Shown: piece by piece, positions 7,740-16,581 of the stretch
Numbering within the stretch: the first letter of the stretch is position 1
How the letters are laid out: each line of letters opens with the position of its first letter
From: Faecalicatena fissicatena
GTDB lineage: Bacteria; Bacillota; Clostridia; Lachnospirales; Lachnospiraceae
Length of the DNA: 24,938 bases
NCBI GenBank assembly: GCA_001028025.1
Contig: LDAQ01000120.1
Location: 1 to 24,938, forward strand
Direction of reading: 5' to 3'
The notes under the pieces: model-generated
What the model was told of the DNA's origin: nothing
Databases searched by the model: none
What the model saw: only the letters and a program-made list of their open reading frames with translations
Made by a program: the position numbers and the translations under genes

Positions 7740-9767
7740 TTATTTCAATTTTTTGCGCTTTATATGTCCAGTCTGAAAGACTGCTGCTATTGTGCAGATA
7801 CCACAGTATATCGCCAGATATTTGGCGGCCTGGACCAGGGGATATGCCCCTGCGCTGTAAAAGTAGATAAACGGCTGCTGTTCCTGTGAAAACCAGCTGC
7901 TGAAAAAGACAACGCCAAAAACCAGCACAAATGAGCTGAGCAGAAATCCTGTTATAACCAGCCACAAGTCCGCCTGTTTTATCCTCTTCCTGTGCAGGAG
8001 TCTGTAAAGCAGATATATTGAAAATATAATATAGCTCAATGCCGCTGCTATATTTACAGGCAGAGCGAGGGCTGTATAAAGTCGTGATATAATATTTCCG
8101 GTTTTGACTGCAAAAGCGCCGGAGTCTTTTACCGGATCCTCATAATATACATGCCGGGCATCAATACTGGCAGCGCACGTGTCATCTGTAAAGCTTTGCG
8201 GGAGCATTTTTTTCTGGAGTTTTCCATTCAAGTAAATCTTTATAAATACTTCCTGATTCTGAGGAATCTCATTTAGCTCAATGGAGAAACGGCATTTTTT
8301 CGCATTTTCACGATTCGGGTAAGCCTGTGAGACGTCACTGCTTTCATTAAAATAGATCGCTGAGAGAACCTGATCTTTGTCATCAACCAGTTCGGCAGTC
8401 AGTTTATCTTCATTATTGAAAGCAAAGATCCAGCCGTTTACGGTATATTTGCTGGAGGGTTCATGCAAGGCGTTGGTGCCGAATATCACCTCACAATTGC
8501 GGATCTTATCAGAATCTCCAAGTGCGTATGGCTCCTCTTTGAGCCCGGAAAGTTTATAATTCCCGATTCCATAGGCAATCTTAACAGATTTCTTAATCAA
8601 AGGTGGAATATCGGAAAGAGAGATCCCCTTTGACTGGCTGGTAAAGTGAATGGAATCATCTTCTTTCAGGGTTTTGTTTTGAAAAGCAGATTCCAGTTCC
8701 TGGTTGACCTGCTTATAAAACTGGTTTGTTGACACGGCATCCTTATAATAACCGGCATCCTGGATTCCATTGCGCAGCGCCCAGGCAATGATATCCCCGT
8801 TGATTTCGGCTCCATTTGCCCACGAACTACAGCTGGCTGTTATTTGTTCCTGAACTGAGGCAAGCGCAGGGCTGGCATCAATTGCTTTCTGCAACTGGGC
8901 CTTAGAAACCCAGCACTCGTCGGGGGCTTTTGTGTCTTCAATTTTATACAGATGTGACATCATTTTGCCGAATTCAGTGCCTGTCCTGTCATTGGTGGTA
9001 AAAATACCGTAATGCAGGTAATTCAATCCGCTGATCATAACCGTGGCAGAAGCTAAAAAAACGAAGGGCAACAGAAGCAGTATGGCTTTTTTTATCAGCA
9101 TACGCATACCGCAGCGCTGTTTAAAAAGCTCCAGTAATGTGAGGAAAATAATAACAGCCAGGGCCGGCAGGATCCAGATAGAGTCCTCGCGTATATACCA
9201 GAAAAAGGCAAGGCTGATTCCTGCACCCAGAGACCAAGGAATCCATCTGCAAAGCGGTTCATTCCTCCGGAAATACATACCGATCATACAGCCAAGTACG
9301 ATTAGAACGACATAAGGTACAATAGCCATGCGATAGGCTCGCTGAGAAATATATGCGGAAAAACCGGCGGGGGAATAGATAAGAAACAGATAGAGGATTC
9401 CCTGCGCATAGCGGTTTTTCATTTTTGGAGCGATTGATCGTGAAAATAGAACAGCAGACCCCGTGTTAAGCAGGGCCAGTCCCGTTGTATAGGGCAGCGA
9501 CAATAGATTACAGAGACACAGGAAAAGCGGATATGAGATTCCTTTCACCAAAGTAAGGTTATTGTAGTCTCCCAGCCATTCGCCTGTGAGCAGATGACGG
9601 GCATAATCAAAAAGCAGCTGATCGTCATAGACTTCATTACAGCGAAAACGAAGCGGAATTTTATTGGCTAAAATAATTCTTAATACTGATAAGAACACTA
9701 ACAGAATAATAAATAAATTTCTTGTATTCCATAACGTTTTTGTATGTGATTTTGTTTTCGGACTCAT
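7740..9767 (-). CDS. polytopic membrane protein, probable GT-C type glycosyltransferase
   Basis: A 675-residue membrane protein. The N-terminal half (about 17-247) has roughly seven hydrophobic segments. The first extracytoplasmic loop holds an acidic pair (Asp48-Asp49 in EVYDDQLL), and a later loop has YIREDSIW (about 191-198); both are typical of GT-C enzymes that use polyprenyl-phosphate sugars. A large hydrophilic extracytoplasmic region (about 250-555) follows, then three or so C-terminal membrane segments (about 565-665) and a basic tail. Family knowledge supports sugar transfer to an envelope glycan or protein, but no sugar or acceptor can be inferred and no other glycan genes flank it. 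GAGG lies 8 nt before the ATG. It is monocistronic, reading toward ssrA. Confidence 0.7.
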   Translation of the reverse strand: MSPKTKSHTKTLWNTRNLFIILLVFLSVLRIILANKIPLRFRCNEVYDDQLLFDYARHLLTGEWLGDYNNLTLVKGISYPLFLCLCNLLSLPYTTGLALLNTGSAVLFSRSIAPKMKNRYAQGILYLFLIYSPAGFSAYISQRAYRMAIVPYVVLIVLGCMIGMYFRRNEPLCRWIPWSLGAGISLAFFWYIREDSIWILPALAVIIFLTLLELFKQRCGMRMLIKKAILLLLPFVFLASATVMISGLNYLHYGIFTTNDRTGTEFGKMMSHLYKIEDTKAPDECWVSKAQLQKAIDASPALASVQEQITASCSSWANGAEINGDIIAWALRNGIQDAGYYKDAVSTNQFYKQVNQELESAFQNKTLKEDDSIHFTSQSKGISLSDIPPLIKKSVKIAYGIGNYKLSGLKEEPYALGDSDKIRNCEVIFGTNALHEPSSKYTVNGWIFAFNNEDKLTAELVDDKDQVLSAIYFNESSDVSQAYPNRENAKKCRFSIELNEIPQNQEVFIKIYLNGKLQKKMLPQSFTDDTCAASIDARHVYYEDPVKDSGAFAVKTGNIISRLYTALALPVNIAAALSYIIFSIYLLYRLLHRKRIKQADLWLVITGFLLSSFVLVFGVVFFSSWFSQEQQPFIYFYSAGAYPLVQAAKYLAIYCGICTIAAVFQTGHIKRKKLK

Positions 9768-9806
9768 GTTATATACCTCATATGATATAGATGATGTTAT
9801 TTCTGT

Positions 9807-9835
9807 AGTATACAGGAAATGGAAAAGAATGTAAA
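9807..9835 (-). promoter_or_regulatory. promoter of the GT-C-like membrane protein
   Basis: On the minus strand TTTACA (9835-9830) and TATACT (9812-9807) are 17 nt apart, each matching consensus at five of six positions. The start would be near 9800, giving a leader of about 33 nt. Confidence 0.6.
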
Positions 9836-9873
9836 TCCTGCTTCCGAATGCAGGAAAATCGGTGATATTGAAA

Positions 9874-9901
9874 TTTTACACAAATTTTTCTATGATATAC
9901 T
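9874..9901 (+). promoter_or_regulatory. promoter of the phospholipase-like/MFS operon
   Basis: TATACT (9896-9901) has an upstream TG one base away (9893-9894), making an extended -10. TTTTAC (9874-9879) is a weak -35 with a 16-nt spacer. Confidence 0.5.
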
Positions 9902-10083
9902 GGTTTCTTTACCGGATTTCTGTGATAATATATATTCAAGAGCATTCTACAACTCATGTCTTGCAGGTGGGGGTGCCTTATGGTACATGCCGGAGGAACA
10001 TCCGCATTTGATATATTAAGGAAAAGGAATGTTTCTTCCAGAGGGGGAATACATAAAATTTAAGAGGAAAAGAGGTTTTTGCT

Positions 10084-10905
10084 ATGCCAACAACGTATGC
10101 ACATTATAGATTCGGAAAGGATGTGATCAGTGCCCTTCCCAGACCGCTTGAGAAAGCGGTGGAAAACAACAGGGAATTGTTTGATATCGGTCTTCACGGA
10201 CCAGATATTTTGTTTTATTATAAAGCCCTCAGATCTAATCCGGTGAGCCAACAGGGCTATGCTCTGCATGACAAGATGGCGGATCTTTTTTTCAGCCATG
10301 CTGCTGAGATTATTGGAAAGACTGAAGACAGCACGGCGGCAAGGGCATATATGTATGGTTTTATCTGTCATTTTGCACTGGACAGCGAGTGCCATAAATA
10401 TATAGAAAAGATGATTCAGGTCAGCGGCATCAGCCACTCCGAGATAGAGATGGAATTCGACCGGTATCTGTTGACAGAAGATCATATTAATCCGGTCACG
10501 TATTTTTCCGCAAAGCACATTCAACCGACATTGGATAATGCGAAGGTTATCGCACCGTTTTTTGAAGATTTATCTGCAGATACAGTAAAAAAAGCACTAA
10601 GTTCTATGATTACTTATCATAAATTGCTGCTGGCTCCCGGGCAGAAAAAGAGAAATCTGGTATTTGGAGCCATGAAAGTGATGGGTAAATATGACTCCAT
10701 GCATGGAATGGTTATGAGCGAGGAAGCAAATCCCCAGTGTGAAACATATTGCCTTCTGCTGAAGAAGCTTTATGCAGGGGCGGTACCGCTGGCTGCAGAT
10801 CTGATCATTAAGTTCCAGAAGGTCCTGTTCCAGGATGCCCAGCTTCCGGTAAGATTCCACGAGACCTTCGGGGCAGGCGAGAATTGGAAGGAACTGCCGC
10901 TATAG
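10084..10905 (+). CDS. zinc-dependent phospholipase C-like protein
   Basis: A 273-residue protein of the zinc-dependent phospholipase C superfamily (PF00882-type fold). Conserved metal-ligand candidates are visible: His7 in TYAHYRFG, His38 and Asp41 in GLHGPDIL, His62 in ALHDKM, and His96, Asp100 and His104 in ICHFALDSECHKYI. There is no signal peptide, unlike the secreted clostridial toxins, so it is probably a cytoplasmic hydrolase of unknown substrate. GAGG is 8 nt before the ATG. It is followed after 61 nt by the MFS transporter on the same strand with no terminator between, so co-transcription is likely. Confidence 0.78.
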   Translation: MPTTYAHYRFGKDVISALPRPLEKAVENNRELFDIGLHGPDILFYYKALRSNPVSQQGYALHDKMADLFFSHAAEIIGKTEDSTAARAYMYGFICHFALDSECHKYIEKMIQVSGISHSEIEMEFDRYLLTEDHINPVTYFSAKHIQPTLDNAKVIAPFFEDLSADTVKKALSSMITYHKLLLAPGQKKRNLVFGAMKVMGKYDSMHGMVMSEEANPQCETYCLLLKKLYAGAVPLAADLIIKFQKVLFQDAQLPVRFHETFGAGENWKELPL

Positions 10906-10966
10906 AGACCAGGTAAGGACAGCTAAAAACCAGGAGTGAGAGTGCATTATAAAAAGGGGGAAATCT

Positions 10967-12211
10967 ATGAAATTTAAAATGACGGCCTTGGAGAAGAAAT
11001 GGGTGTTGTATGATGTAGGCAACTCTGCATTTACAATGCTGGTAGCCACCATATTTCCGATTTACTTTAATCATCTGGCAGACAATGCGGGAATATCTTC
11101 CGTCAACTATCTGGCGTACTGGGGATATGCCACATCCATCTGTACCTTACTCGTAGCGATTCTGGGGCCGACCCTGGGTGCCGTTGCAGATACCAAGAAT
11201 TATAAGAAAGTGATCTTTTCTGTTTTTCTGGGGGTAGGAGTCATTGGATGTATTGTTCTGGGGTTTCTCTCTTCCTGGATCTGGTTTCTGGGTGTATTCG
11301 TACTGACGAAGACAGGCTACTCTTCCAGCCTGATATTCTATGATGCCATGCTGACAGATGTTACCGAACCTGAACGGATGGATGTGGTGTCTTCCCAGGG
11401 CTTTGCCTGGGGATATATCGGAAGCTGTATTCCTTTTGTGGCCAGTCTGGGCGTTGTGCTGGGAGCAGGGACACTGGGCATTGGAATGCAGACCTCCATG
11501 GTAATTGCATTTTTTATTACATCGGTCTGGTGGCTGCTGTCTGCAGTTCCGCTGCTGCGGTCCTATAAGCAGAAGTATTTTGTGGAGACAACGCAGCATG
11601 TTGTGAAGAACAGCTTTCAGCGTCTGGGCAGTACTTTTAAGGAAATAGCAAAGAAAAGGCATATTCTGCTGTTTCTGCTGGCTTTTTTCTTCTATATAGA
11701 TGGGGTATATACAGTTATTGACATGGCAACTGCCTACGGTCAGGCTCTCGGATTGGACAGTACAGGGTTGCTGCTTGCGCTTTTACTGACGCAGATTGTC
11801 GCATTTCCGTGTGTTCTGATTTTCAGCAGGCTGTCCAAAAAACTGTCTTCCACGACTATTATTACAATATGCATTGCGGCTTATTTTTGCATAGCGTTGT
11901 ATGCTTACGGATTGGATACACAGCTTGATTTTTGGATACTTGCGGTTCTGGTGGGCATGTTCCAGGGGACGATCCAGGCGCTGTCCCGGTCCTATTTTGC
12001 CCGGATTATCCCTGCTGAAAAGTCGGGAGAATATTTTGGGATTTATGATATCTGCGGAAAAGGTGCATCTATTTTCGGAACTGCTTTCGTATCCGTACTC
12101 AGCCAGCTTACAGGAAACGTGAATATAGGCGTCAGTGCGCTGTCAGTGTTTTTCCTTGTAGGGTTCATCCTGTTTAGAAAGGCAGTGAAAGCTGCTGAGG
12201 GGGCAAATTAG
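10967..12211 (+). CDS. MFS transporter, UMF1/Atg22-like
   Basis: A 414-residue major facilitator with about 12 membrane segments. The N-terminus (EKKWVLYDVGNSAF) is the hallmark of the UMF1 family, related to the yeast vacuolar effluxer Atg22; bacterial substrates are mostly unknown, with amino acids suspected by analogy. A strong GGGGG stretch precedes the ATG. It is the second gene of the apparent operon with the phospholipase-like protein and is followed directly by a long palindromic terminator. Confidence 0.85.
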   Translation: MKFKMTALEKKWVLYDVGNSAFTMLVATIFPIYFNHLADNAGISSVNYLAYWGYATSICTLLVAILGPTLGAVADTKNYKKVIFSVFLGVGVIGCIVLGFLSSWIWFLGVFVLTKTGYSSSLIFYDAMLTDVTEPERMDVVSSQGFAWGYIGSCIPFVASLGVVLGAGTLGIGMQTSMVIAFFITSVWWLLSAVPLLRSYKQKYFVETTQHVVKNSFQRLGSTFKEIAKKRHILLFLLAFFFYIDGVYTVIDMATAYGQALGLDSTGLLLALLLTQIVAFPCVLIFSRLSKKLSSTTIITICIAAYFCIALYAYGLDTQLDFWILAVLVGMFQGTIQALSRSYFARIIPAEKSGEYFGIYDICGKGASIFGTAFVSVLSQLTGNVNIGVSALSVFFLVGFILFRKAVKAAEGAN

Positions 12212-12225
12212 AAATATATATGAGA

Positions 12226-12346
12226 GGGGCTGTCTGTCAGAGAGGGAAGCCTGCTGGTATCTTAAAACTTTTATCCCGCCGGAAGGGAGAGAAAAGTTTT
12301 AAGATACCAGCAGGTGTTCCGATTCTGGCAGGCCGTCCCATTTTTA
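12226..12346 (+). terminator. very long palindromic intrinsic terminator
   Basis: A perfect 23-bp inverted repeat (12250-12272 with 12292-12314; CCTGCTGGTATC...GATACCAGCAGG) encloses a 19-nt loop. It is extended outward by a second imperfect stem (GGGGCTGTCTGTCAGA with TCTGGCAGGCCGTCCC) to 12226-12339, and a T-run (ATTTTTAT) follows. It would end transcription of the phospholipase-like/MFS operon. Confidence 0.8.
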
Positions 12347-12415
12347 TACCTTCTGATTTAAGCTGAAAATTAATTATGAAATAAATGAGAATTCCATCAT
12401 TTTTTCAGATGAACA

Positions 12416-12424
12416 TGATATAAT
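12416..12424 (+). promoter_or_regulatory. extended -10 promoter of the ABC exporter operon
   Basis: TG (12416-12417), one base, then a perfect TATAAT (12419-12424). No good -35 lies 16-18 nt upstream. The transcript would have a leader of about 165 nt. Confidence 0.55.
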
Positions 12425-12597
12425 TAGCGTTAGTGTGGAATGCGCGCCTGCACATTTTCCGAACGGCGATTATGAATCTTTGATTTATGATCTAATGTCA
12501 GACAGACTAAGCCGGACTGCGGGATTAGCTGCCACAGGACTGTGAATACTTTTTCACAGCCGTATCAGAAATATGAAGCTGACGAGGAGATACAAGG

Positions 12598-13302
12598 ATG
12601 AAGGATTTCGTAAAATTAGAAGGCATTACGAAGATTTATAAAATGGGAGAAGTTGAAATCCGTGCAGTAGACGGAATTGATTTTGCGATTAATAAGGGTG
12701 AATTTGTCATTATCGTGGGCCCCAGCGGCGCGGGTAAGACAACGGTACTGAATATTCTGGGCGGAATGGATACCGCTACAGGAGGAAAGATCACAGTAGA
12801 CGGAGCGGACATCACGAGCTGCAATTCGAGACAGCTGACCAGTTACCGGCGCAATGATATCGGATTCGTGTTCCAGTTCTATAATCTGGTTCCCAATCTG
12901 ACGGCGCTGGAGAATGTGGAACTTGCTCTTCAGATCTGCAAAGATCCCCTGGATGCCAGGGAAGTACTGGAGGAAGTGGGCCTTGGCGGCAGACTGGATA
13001 ATTTTCCGGCACAGCTTTCAGGCGGCGAACAGCAGCGGGTATCTATTGCCAGGGCACTGGCTAAGAATCCAAAGCTTCTGCTATGCGATGAACCTACAGG
13101 AGCGCTGGATTACAATACGGGCAAGTCAATTTTAAAACTGCTCCAGGATATGTGCAGGGAGCGGGGGATGACGGTCATTGTGATCACACATAATTCAGCA
13201 CTGGCGCCTATGGCAGACCGGCTGATCCGGATAAAGAACGGAAAAGTGTCCGGCATGGAGCAGAACTCCAGTCCGGTATCAATTGATGAAATAGAATGGT
13301 AG
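12598..13302 (+). CDS. ABC transporter ATP-binding protein (MacB/LolD type)
   Basis: A 234-residue ATPase with Walker A GPSGAGKTT (41-49), signature LSGGEQQR (about 140-147), Walker B LLLCDEPTG (about 160-168) and the H-loop VITHNS (about 197). Lengths and spacing fit the MacB/LolD/FtsE group, which pair with FtsX-type permeases and often export or sense antimicrobial peptides or act on the envelope. GAGGAG is well placed before the ATG. The permease begins about 10 nt downstream, forming a two-gene transporter operon. Confidence 0.93.
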   Translation: MKDFVKLEGITKIYKMGEVEIRAVDGIDFAINKGEFVIIVGPSGAGKTTVLNILGGMDTATGGKITVDGADITSCNSRQLTSYRRNDIGFVFQFYNLVPNLTALENVELALQICKDPLDAREVLEEVGLGGRLDNFPAQLSGGEQQRVSIARALAKNPKLLLCDEPTGALDYNTGKSILKLLQDMCRERGMTVIVITHNSALAPMADRLIRIKNGKVSGMEQNSSPVSIDEIEW

Positions 13303-13311
13303 GGCATGTGT

Positions 13312-16300
13312 ATGAGCAGGAAAGCACTTAGAAAAGATTTTTACATGGAAATACGCAGAAGTCTGGGACGTTTTCTCTCCATCTTTTTCATCGTGGCGAT
13401 CGGCGTTGCATTTTTCTCAGGCATCCGCTCTGCGGAGCCGGACATGCGCCTGTCAGGGGACGCTTATTTTGACCGGCAGAATCTGATGGACATTAAGGTA
13501 GTCAGTACCCTTGGACTCACTGCGGATGACCTGAAAGCTCTGGAGAAGGTGGACGGCATTCAGAAAGTGGAGGCCGGTTATTCCACGGATGCGCTGTGTT
13601 CTGTAAATGACAGCAAAAAGGTAGTACATATTTCCTCTCTGCTTCCTTCCATGAATGAGCTGACAGTTGAGGAAGGGCGTCTGCCGGAGACAGCGGACGA
13701 ATGTATTGTGGATGTCGATTTTTTGACAGGGAGCGGATATGCGGTCGGCGATAAGATTACATTTCTCTCCGGGACAGACGACAAGATTACAGATACATTG
13801 AAGACAGATACTTATACTATCGTGGGAACGGCCAGCAGCCCGTGCTATATTTCTTTTCACCGTGGAAGCAGCACGATCGGCACAGGTACGGTCAGTGGAT
13901 TTGTCAGCGTTTTAGAAGACAGTTTTGACATGGATGTGTATACAGAGATGTACGCCGCTGTGGATGGGGCCAAAGAGCTGACTGCATTTACGGATGAATA
14001 TGATGATCATGTTGAAAAGACCATAGATGAAGTGGAAAAGATCCGTAAGGCGAGAGAAGATGCCAGATATCAGGAGATTGTGGACGAGGCCACGGATAAG
14101 CTAAACGACGCGAAGAAAGAACTGGAAGATGCAAAAAACGAGGCTGCTGATAAGCTGAATGATGCGAAAACGAAACTGGATGATGGAAGAAATCAGCTCG
14201 AGAATGCGAAAACAGAGATATCCAATGGCTATGCACAGCTTGAGGATTCCAGAAATCAGCTGATCCAGAAGCAGAATGAAGTGAGTCAGGGATATGAGGA
14301 TCTGAACGCCCAGGCTGATGTACTCAATGGCAAGGTAGAGGAGCTGAACCAGGTAAAGGCGCAGTATGAAGCGCTTGCTGCAAGCGGCATGACCGATGAG
14401 CAGACCCAGTATACTCTGCAGGTGATGTATGCACAGATTACGGAAGGGGATGCGCAGATTGAAGCTGCCCGCACCCAGATTGATGCGGCCAGAGGACAGC
14501 TGGATTCCGGCCAGCAGCAGATCAATGACGCCTGGGCACAGATAGAACAGGCACAGTCTGAACTGGCATCGGGTGAAAGTGAGCTTGCATCAAAAGAGCA
14601 GGAACTGAACGATGCACAGGCCGAATACGATGATGCGAAATCGGAAGCTGATACGAAGATTAAAGACGGTGAAAAGAAAATAAAAGATGCAGAGAAAGAT
14701 ATCAGCAAGATCGAACATGCCAAATGGTATATCTATGACAGAAGTACTCTGACAGAATATACAAGCTATGGAGAGAATGCGGACCGTATGAAAGCCATCG
14801 GGGAAGTGTTCCCGGTACTGTTTTTCCTCGTAGCTGCATTAATCAGCCTTACAACAATGACGCGTATGGTGGAAGAACAGAGGACACAGATCGGTACTCT
14901 GAAGGCACTCGGATATGAACGTCACTCCATTGCAGGCAAGTACATCGGTTATGCATGCCTGGCTACCATAAGCGGAAGCATATTTGGAATTCTGGTCGGT
15001 GAAAAGATTCTGCCCTATATCATCATTACGGCCTACGGAATTATGTATCAGCATATCGATACTGTGCTGATTCCATATAACATGTATTACGGGATGGCAG
15101 CATCCCTTGCAGCTCTGGCATGTACTCTGATTGCCACCATATTCTCCTGTTTCAATGAACTAAGGGAGCAGGCGGCAGAACTGATGCGCCCGCCAACGCC
15201 GAAGCAGGGAAAGCGTGTGTTTATGGAGCGGATCCCGTTCTTGTGGAAAAGATTAAGCTTTATCTGGAAAGCTACAGTACGGAACCTGATCCGTTACAAA
15301 AAACGGTTTTTCATGACTGTTTTTGGGATCGGCGGCTGCATGGCCCTGCTCCTGGTTGGTTTTGGGCTGAAGGATTCCATCTTTGACATTGCCGTACTTC
15401 AGTACGAGGAGATTCAGCTGTACGACGGAAATGTTATACTGGAGGAGGATGCTTCTTCGGAGGAAAAAGAAGAAACGTATGACAAACTGGTATCCGATAA
15501 ACGGGTGGAAGAAACTGCCGAAAATTTCCTGCAGCAGGTGGAAGTCACACATGGTAAGGAAAAGCAGGACGTCTATCTGAATGTGCCGAGGGATGTAAAC
15601 GAATTTTCTGATTTTGTGATATTTAAAGACCGTGTCACAGGTGAGCGTTATGAGCTGGATGATTCAGGTGCGATTATATCAGAAAAGACAGCGAAGATGC
15701 TGGATGCCGGGGTTGGAGATACAGTCATTATCAAAGACGATGTAAAGGGAGAACTTGAGGTTAAAATAGCGAAGATCTGCGAAAACTATATCGGACATTA
15801 TATTTATTTATCCGAGGATCTTTATGAACAGCTGTATGGAGAAGCACCAGAGTATAATTCTATATATTATACGATGAAAGAAGGAAAAATGGATGAACTG
15901 GAAAAAGTCGGGGAATCTATTCTGGAGACGGACGGTGCTCTGAGTGTCAGCTATACAAACAATATGCAGCAGCAGCTGGACGATATGCTGGGCAGTTTGG
16001 ATATTGTGCTGGTAGTACTTGTTATTTCGGCGGGAATGCTGGCCTTTGTCGTCCTGTACAATTTGAATAATATTAACATTACGGAACGGAAGCGGGAACT
16101 GGCGACATTGAAGGTTCTCGGGTTCTTCGACAATGAAGTATCGGCCTATGTATACCGGGAAAATATGATTCTGACGGTGCTTGGCTCGGCAGTTGGCATA
16201 CTTCTTGGCAAGATATTGCATCAGTTTGTAATCGTGACTGTGGAGATTGATTCAGCCATGTTTGGAAGGAATATTGATTTCAGCAGTTTTGTGTACAGTT

Positions 16301-16398
16301 TTCTGATTACAATGGGATTCTCTTTCTTCGTGAATGGAGTGATGTATTTTAAGCTGAAACGGATCGATATGGTGGAATCACTGAAGAGTGTAGAATAA
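13312..16398 (+). CDS. FtsX-type ABC permease with a long extracytoplasmic coiled coil
   Basis: A 1028-residue permease. An N-terminal membrane segment (about 20-38) is followed by an extracytoplasmic domain (about 40-225), a charged coiled coil (about 225-470, with repeated KLNDAK/ELEDAK-like blocks), the first FtsX core (about 490-620, including RTQIGTLKALGYERHSIAG), a membrane re-entry near 665, a second extracytoplasmic domain, and a C-terminal FtsX core (about 900-1020, with ELATLKVLGFFDNEVSAY). The two TLK-LGY/F loops are the classic ATPase-contact signature. ATG 13312 is preferred to 13306 because GGTAGGG lies 7 nt before it. It works with the preceding ATPase. The downstream two-component system suggests signal-controlled envelope or peptide export. 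Confidence 0.9.
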   Translation: MSRKALRKDFYMEIRRSLGRFLSIFFIVAIGVAFFSGIRSAEPDMRLSGDAYFDRQNLMDIKVVSTLGLTADDLKALEKVDGIQKVEAGYSTDALCSVNDSKKVVHISSLLPSMNELTVEEGRLPETADECIVDVDFLTGSGYAVGDKITFLSGTDDKITDTLKTDTYTIVGTASSPCYISFHRGSSTIGTGTVSGFVSVLEDSFDMDVYTEMYAAVDGAKELTAFTDEYDDHVEKTIDEVEKIRKAREDARYQEIVDEATDKLNDAKKELEDAKNEAADKLNDAKTKLDDGRNQLENAKTEISNGYAQLEDSRNQLIQKQNEVSQGYEDLNAQADVLNGKVEELNQVKAQYEALAASGMTDEQTQYTLQVMYAQITEGDAQIEAARTQIDAARGQLDSGQQQINDAWAQIEQAQSELASGESELASKEQELNDAQAEYDDAKSEADTKIKDGEKKIKDAEKDISKIEHAKWYIYDRSTLTEYTSYGENADRMKAIGEVFPVLFFLVAALISLTTMTRMVEEQRTQIGTLKALGYERHSIAGKYIGYACLATISGSIFGILVGEKILPYIIITAYGIMYQHIDTVLIPYNMYYGMAASLAALACTLIATIFSCFNELREQAAELMRPPTPKQGKRVFMERIPFLWKRLSFIWKATVRNLIRYKKRFFMTVFGIGGCMALLLVGFGLKDSIFDIAVLQYEEIQLYDGNVILEEDASSEEKEETYDKLVSDKRVEETAENFLQQVEVTHGKEKQDVYLNVPRDVNEFSDFVIFKDRVTGERYELDDSGAIISEKTAKMLDAGVGDTVIIKDDVKGELEVKIAKICENYIGHYIYLSEDLYEQLYGEAPEYNSIYYTMKEGKMDELEKVGESILETDGALSVSYTNNMQQQLDDMLGSLDIVLVVLVISAGMLAFVVLYNLNNINITERKRELATLKVLGFFDNEVSAYVYRENMILTVLGSAVGILLGKILHQFVIVTVEIDSAMFGRNIDFSSFVYSFLITMGFSFFVNGVMYFKLKRIDMVESLKSVE

Positions 16399-16534
16399 TG
16401 GCTGCTGGTCAGAACATGCTGTGCATTCAATACACAGCATCCGGGGCATAACGAATAATGAACAGATACGGCAATCCCCGTTCCCTGCAAAGTGACGGAA
16501 AGGCCCGCAAATTCACAGTTTTAACAAATTTACC

Positions 16535-16543
16535 TGTTATGAT
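16535..16543 (+). promoter_or_regulatory. possible extended -10 promoter of the two-component system
   Basis: TG (16535-16536), one base, TATGAT (16538-16543). There is no convincing -35 at the right distance. The 183-nt gap after the permease, with a hairpin at 16416-16440, leaves room for separate transcription of the regulator genes. Confidence 0.4.
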
Positions 16544-16581
16544 ACAAAAAAGGGAAAAAGAACGGATAGGAGACGATTAGA

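Larger units (their letters stand above)
9768..10083. other. divergent intergenic region with two promoters
   Basis: 316 nt between divergent genes. It holds the minus-strand promoter at 9807-9835 and the plus-strand promoter at 9874-9901. The remaining 175 nt or so form the leader of the phospholipase-like gene. A 66-codon open frame (9819-10019) overlaps both promoters and is not credible as a gene. Confidence 0.6.
12212..12597 (+). other. intergenic region: long terminator, then ABC operon promoter and leader
   Basis: 386 nt with no gene. It contains the palindromic terminator (12226-12346), an extended -10 promoter (TATAAT at 12419-12424) and a leader of about 165 nt. The leader ends in a hairpin, CTGTGAA/TTCACAG (12540-12559), about 25 nt before the ribosome binding site of the ATPase gene. 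Confidence 0.6.

Noticed and set aside
9819..10019. 66-codon open frame on the plus strand
   Set aside because: It overlaps both divergent promoters, has AGGAA only 1-2 nt before the ATG, and its translation resembles no protein.
16416..16440. terminator after the FtsX permease (ATGCTGTG/CACAGCAT hairpin)
   Set aside because: The 8-bp stem is real, but GC-rich sequence follows rather than a U-tract, so it is only a hairpin.
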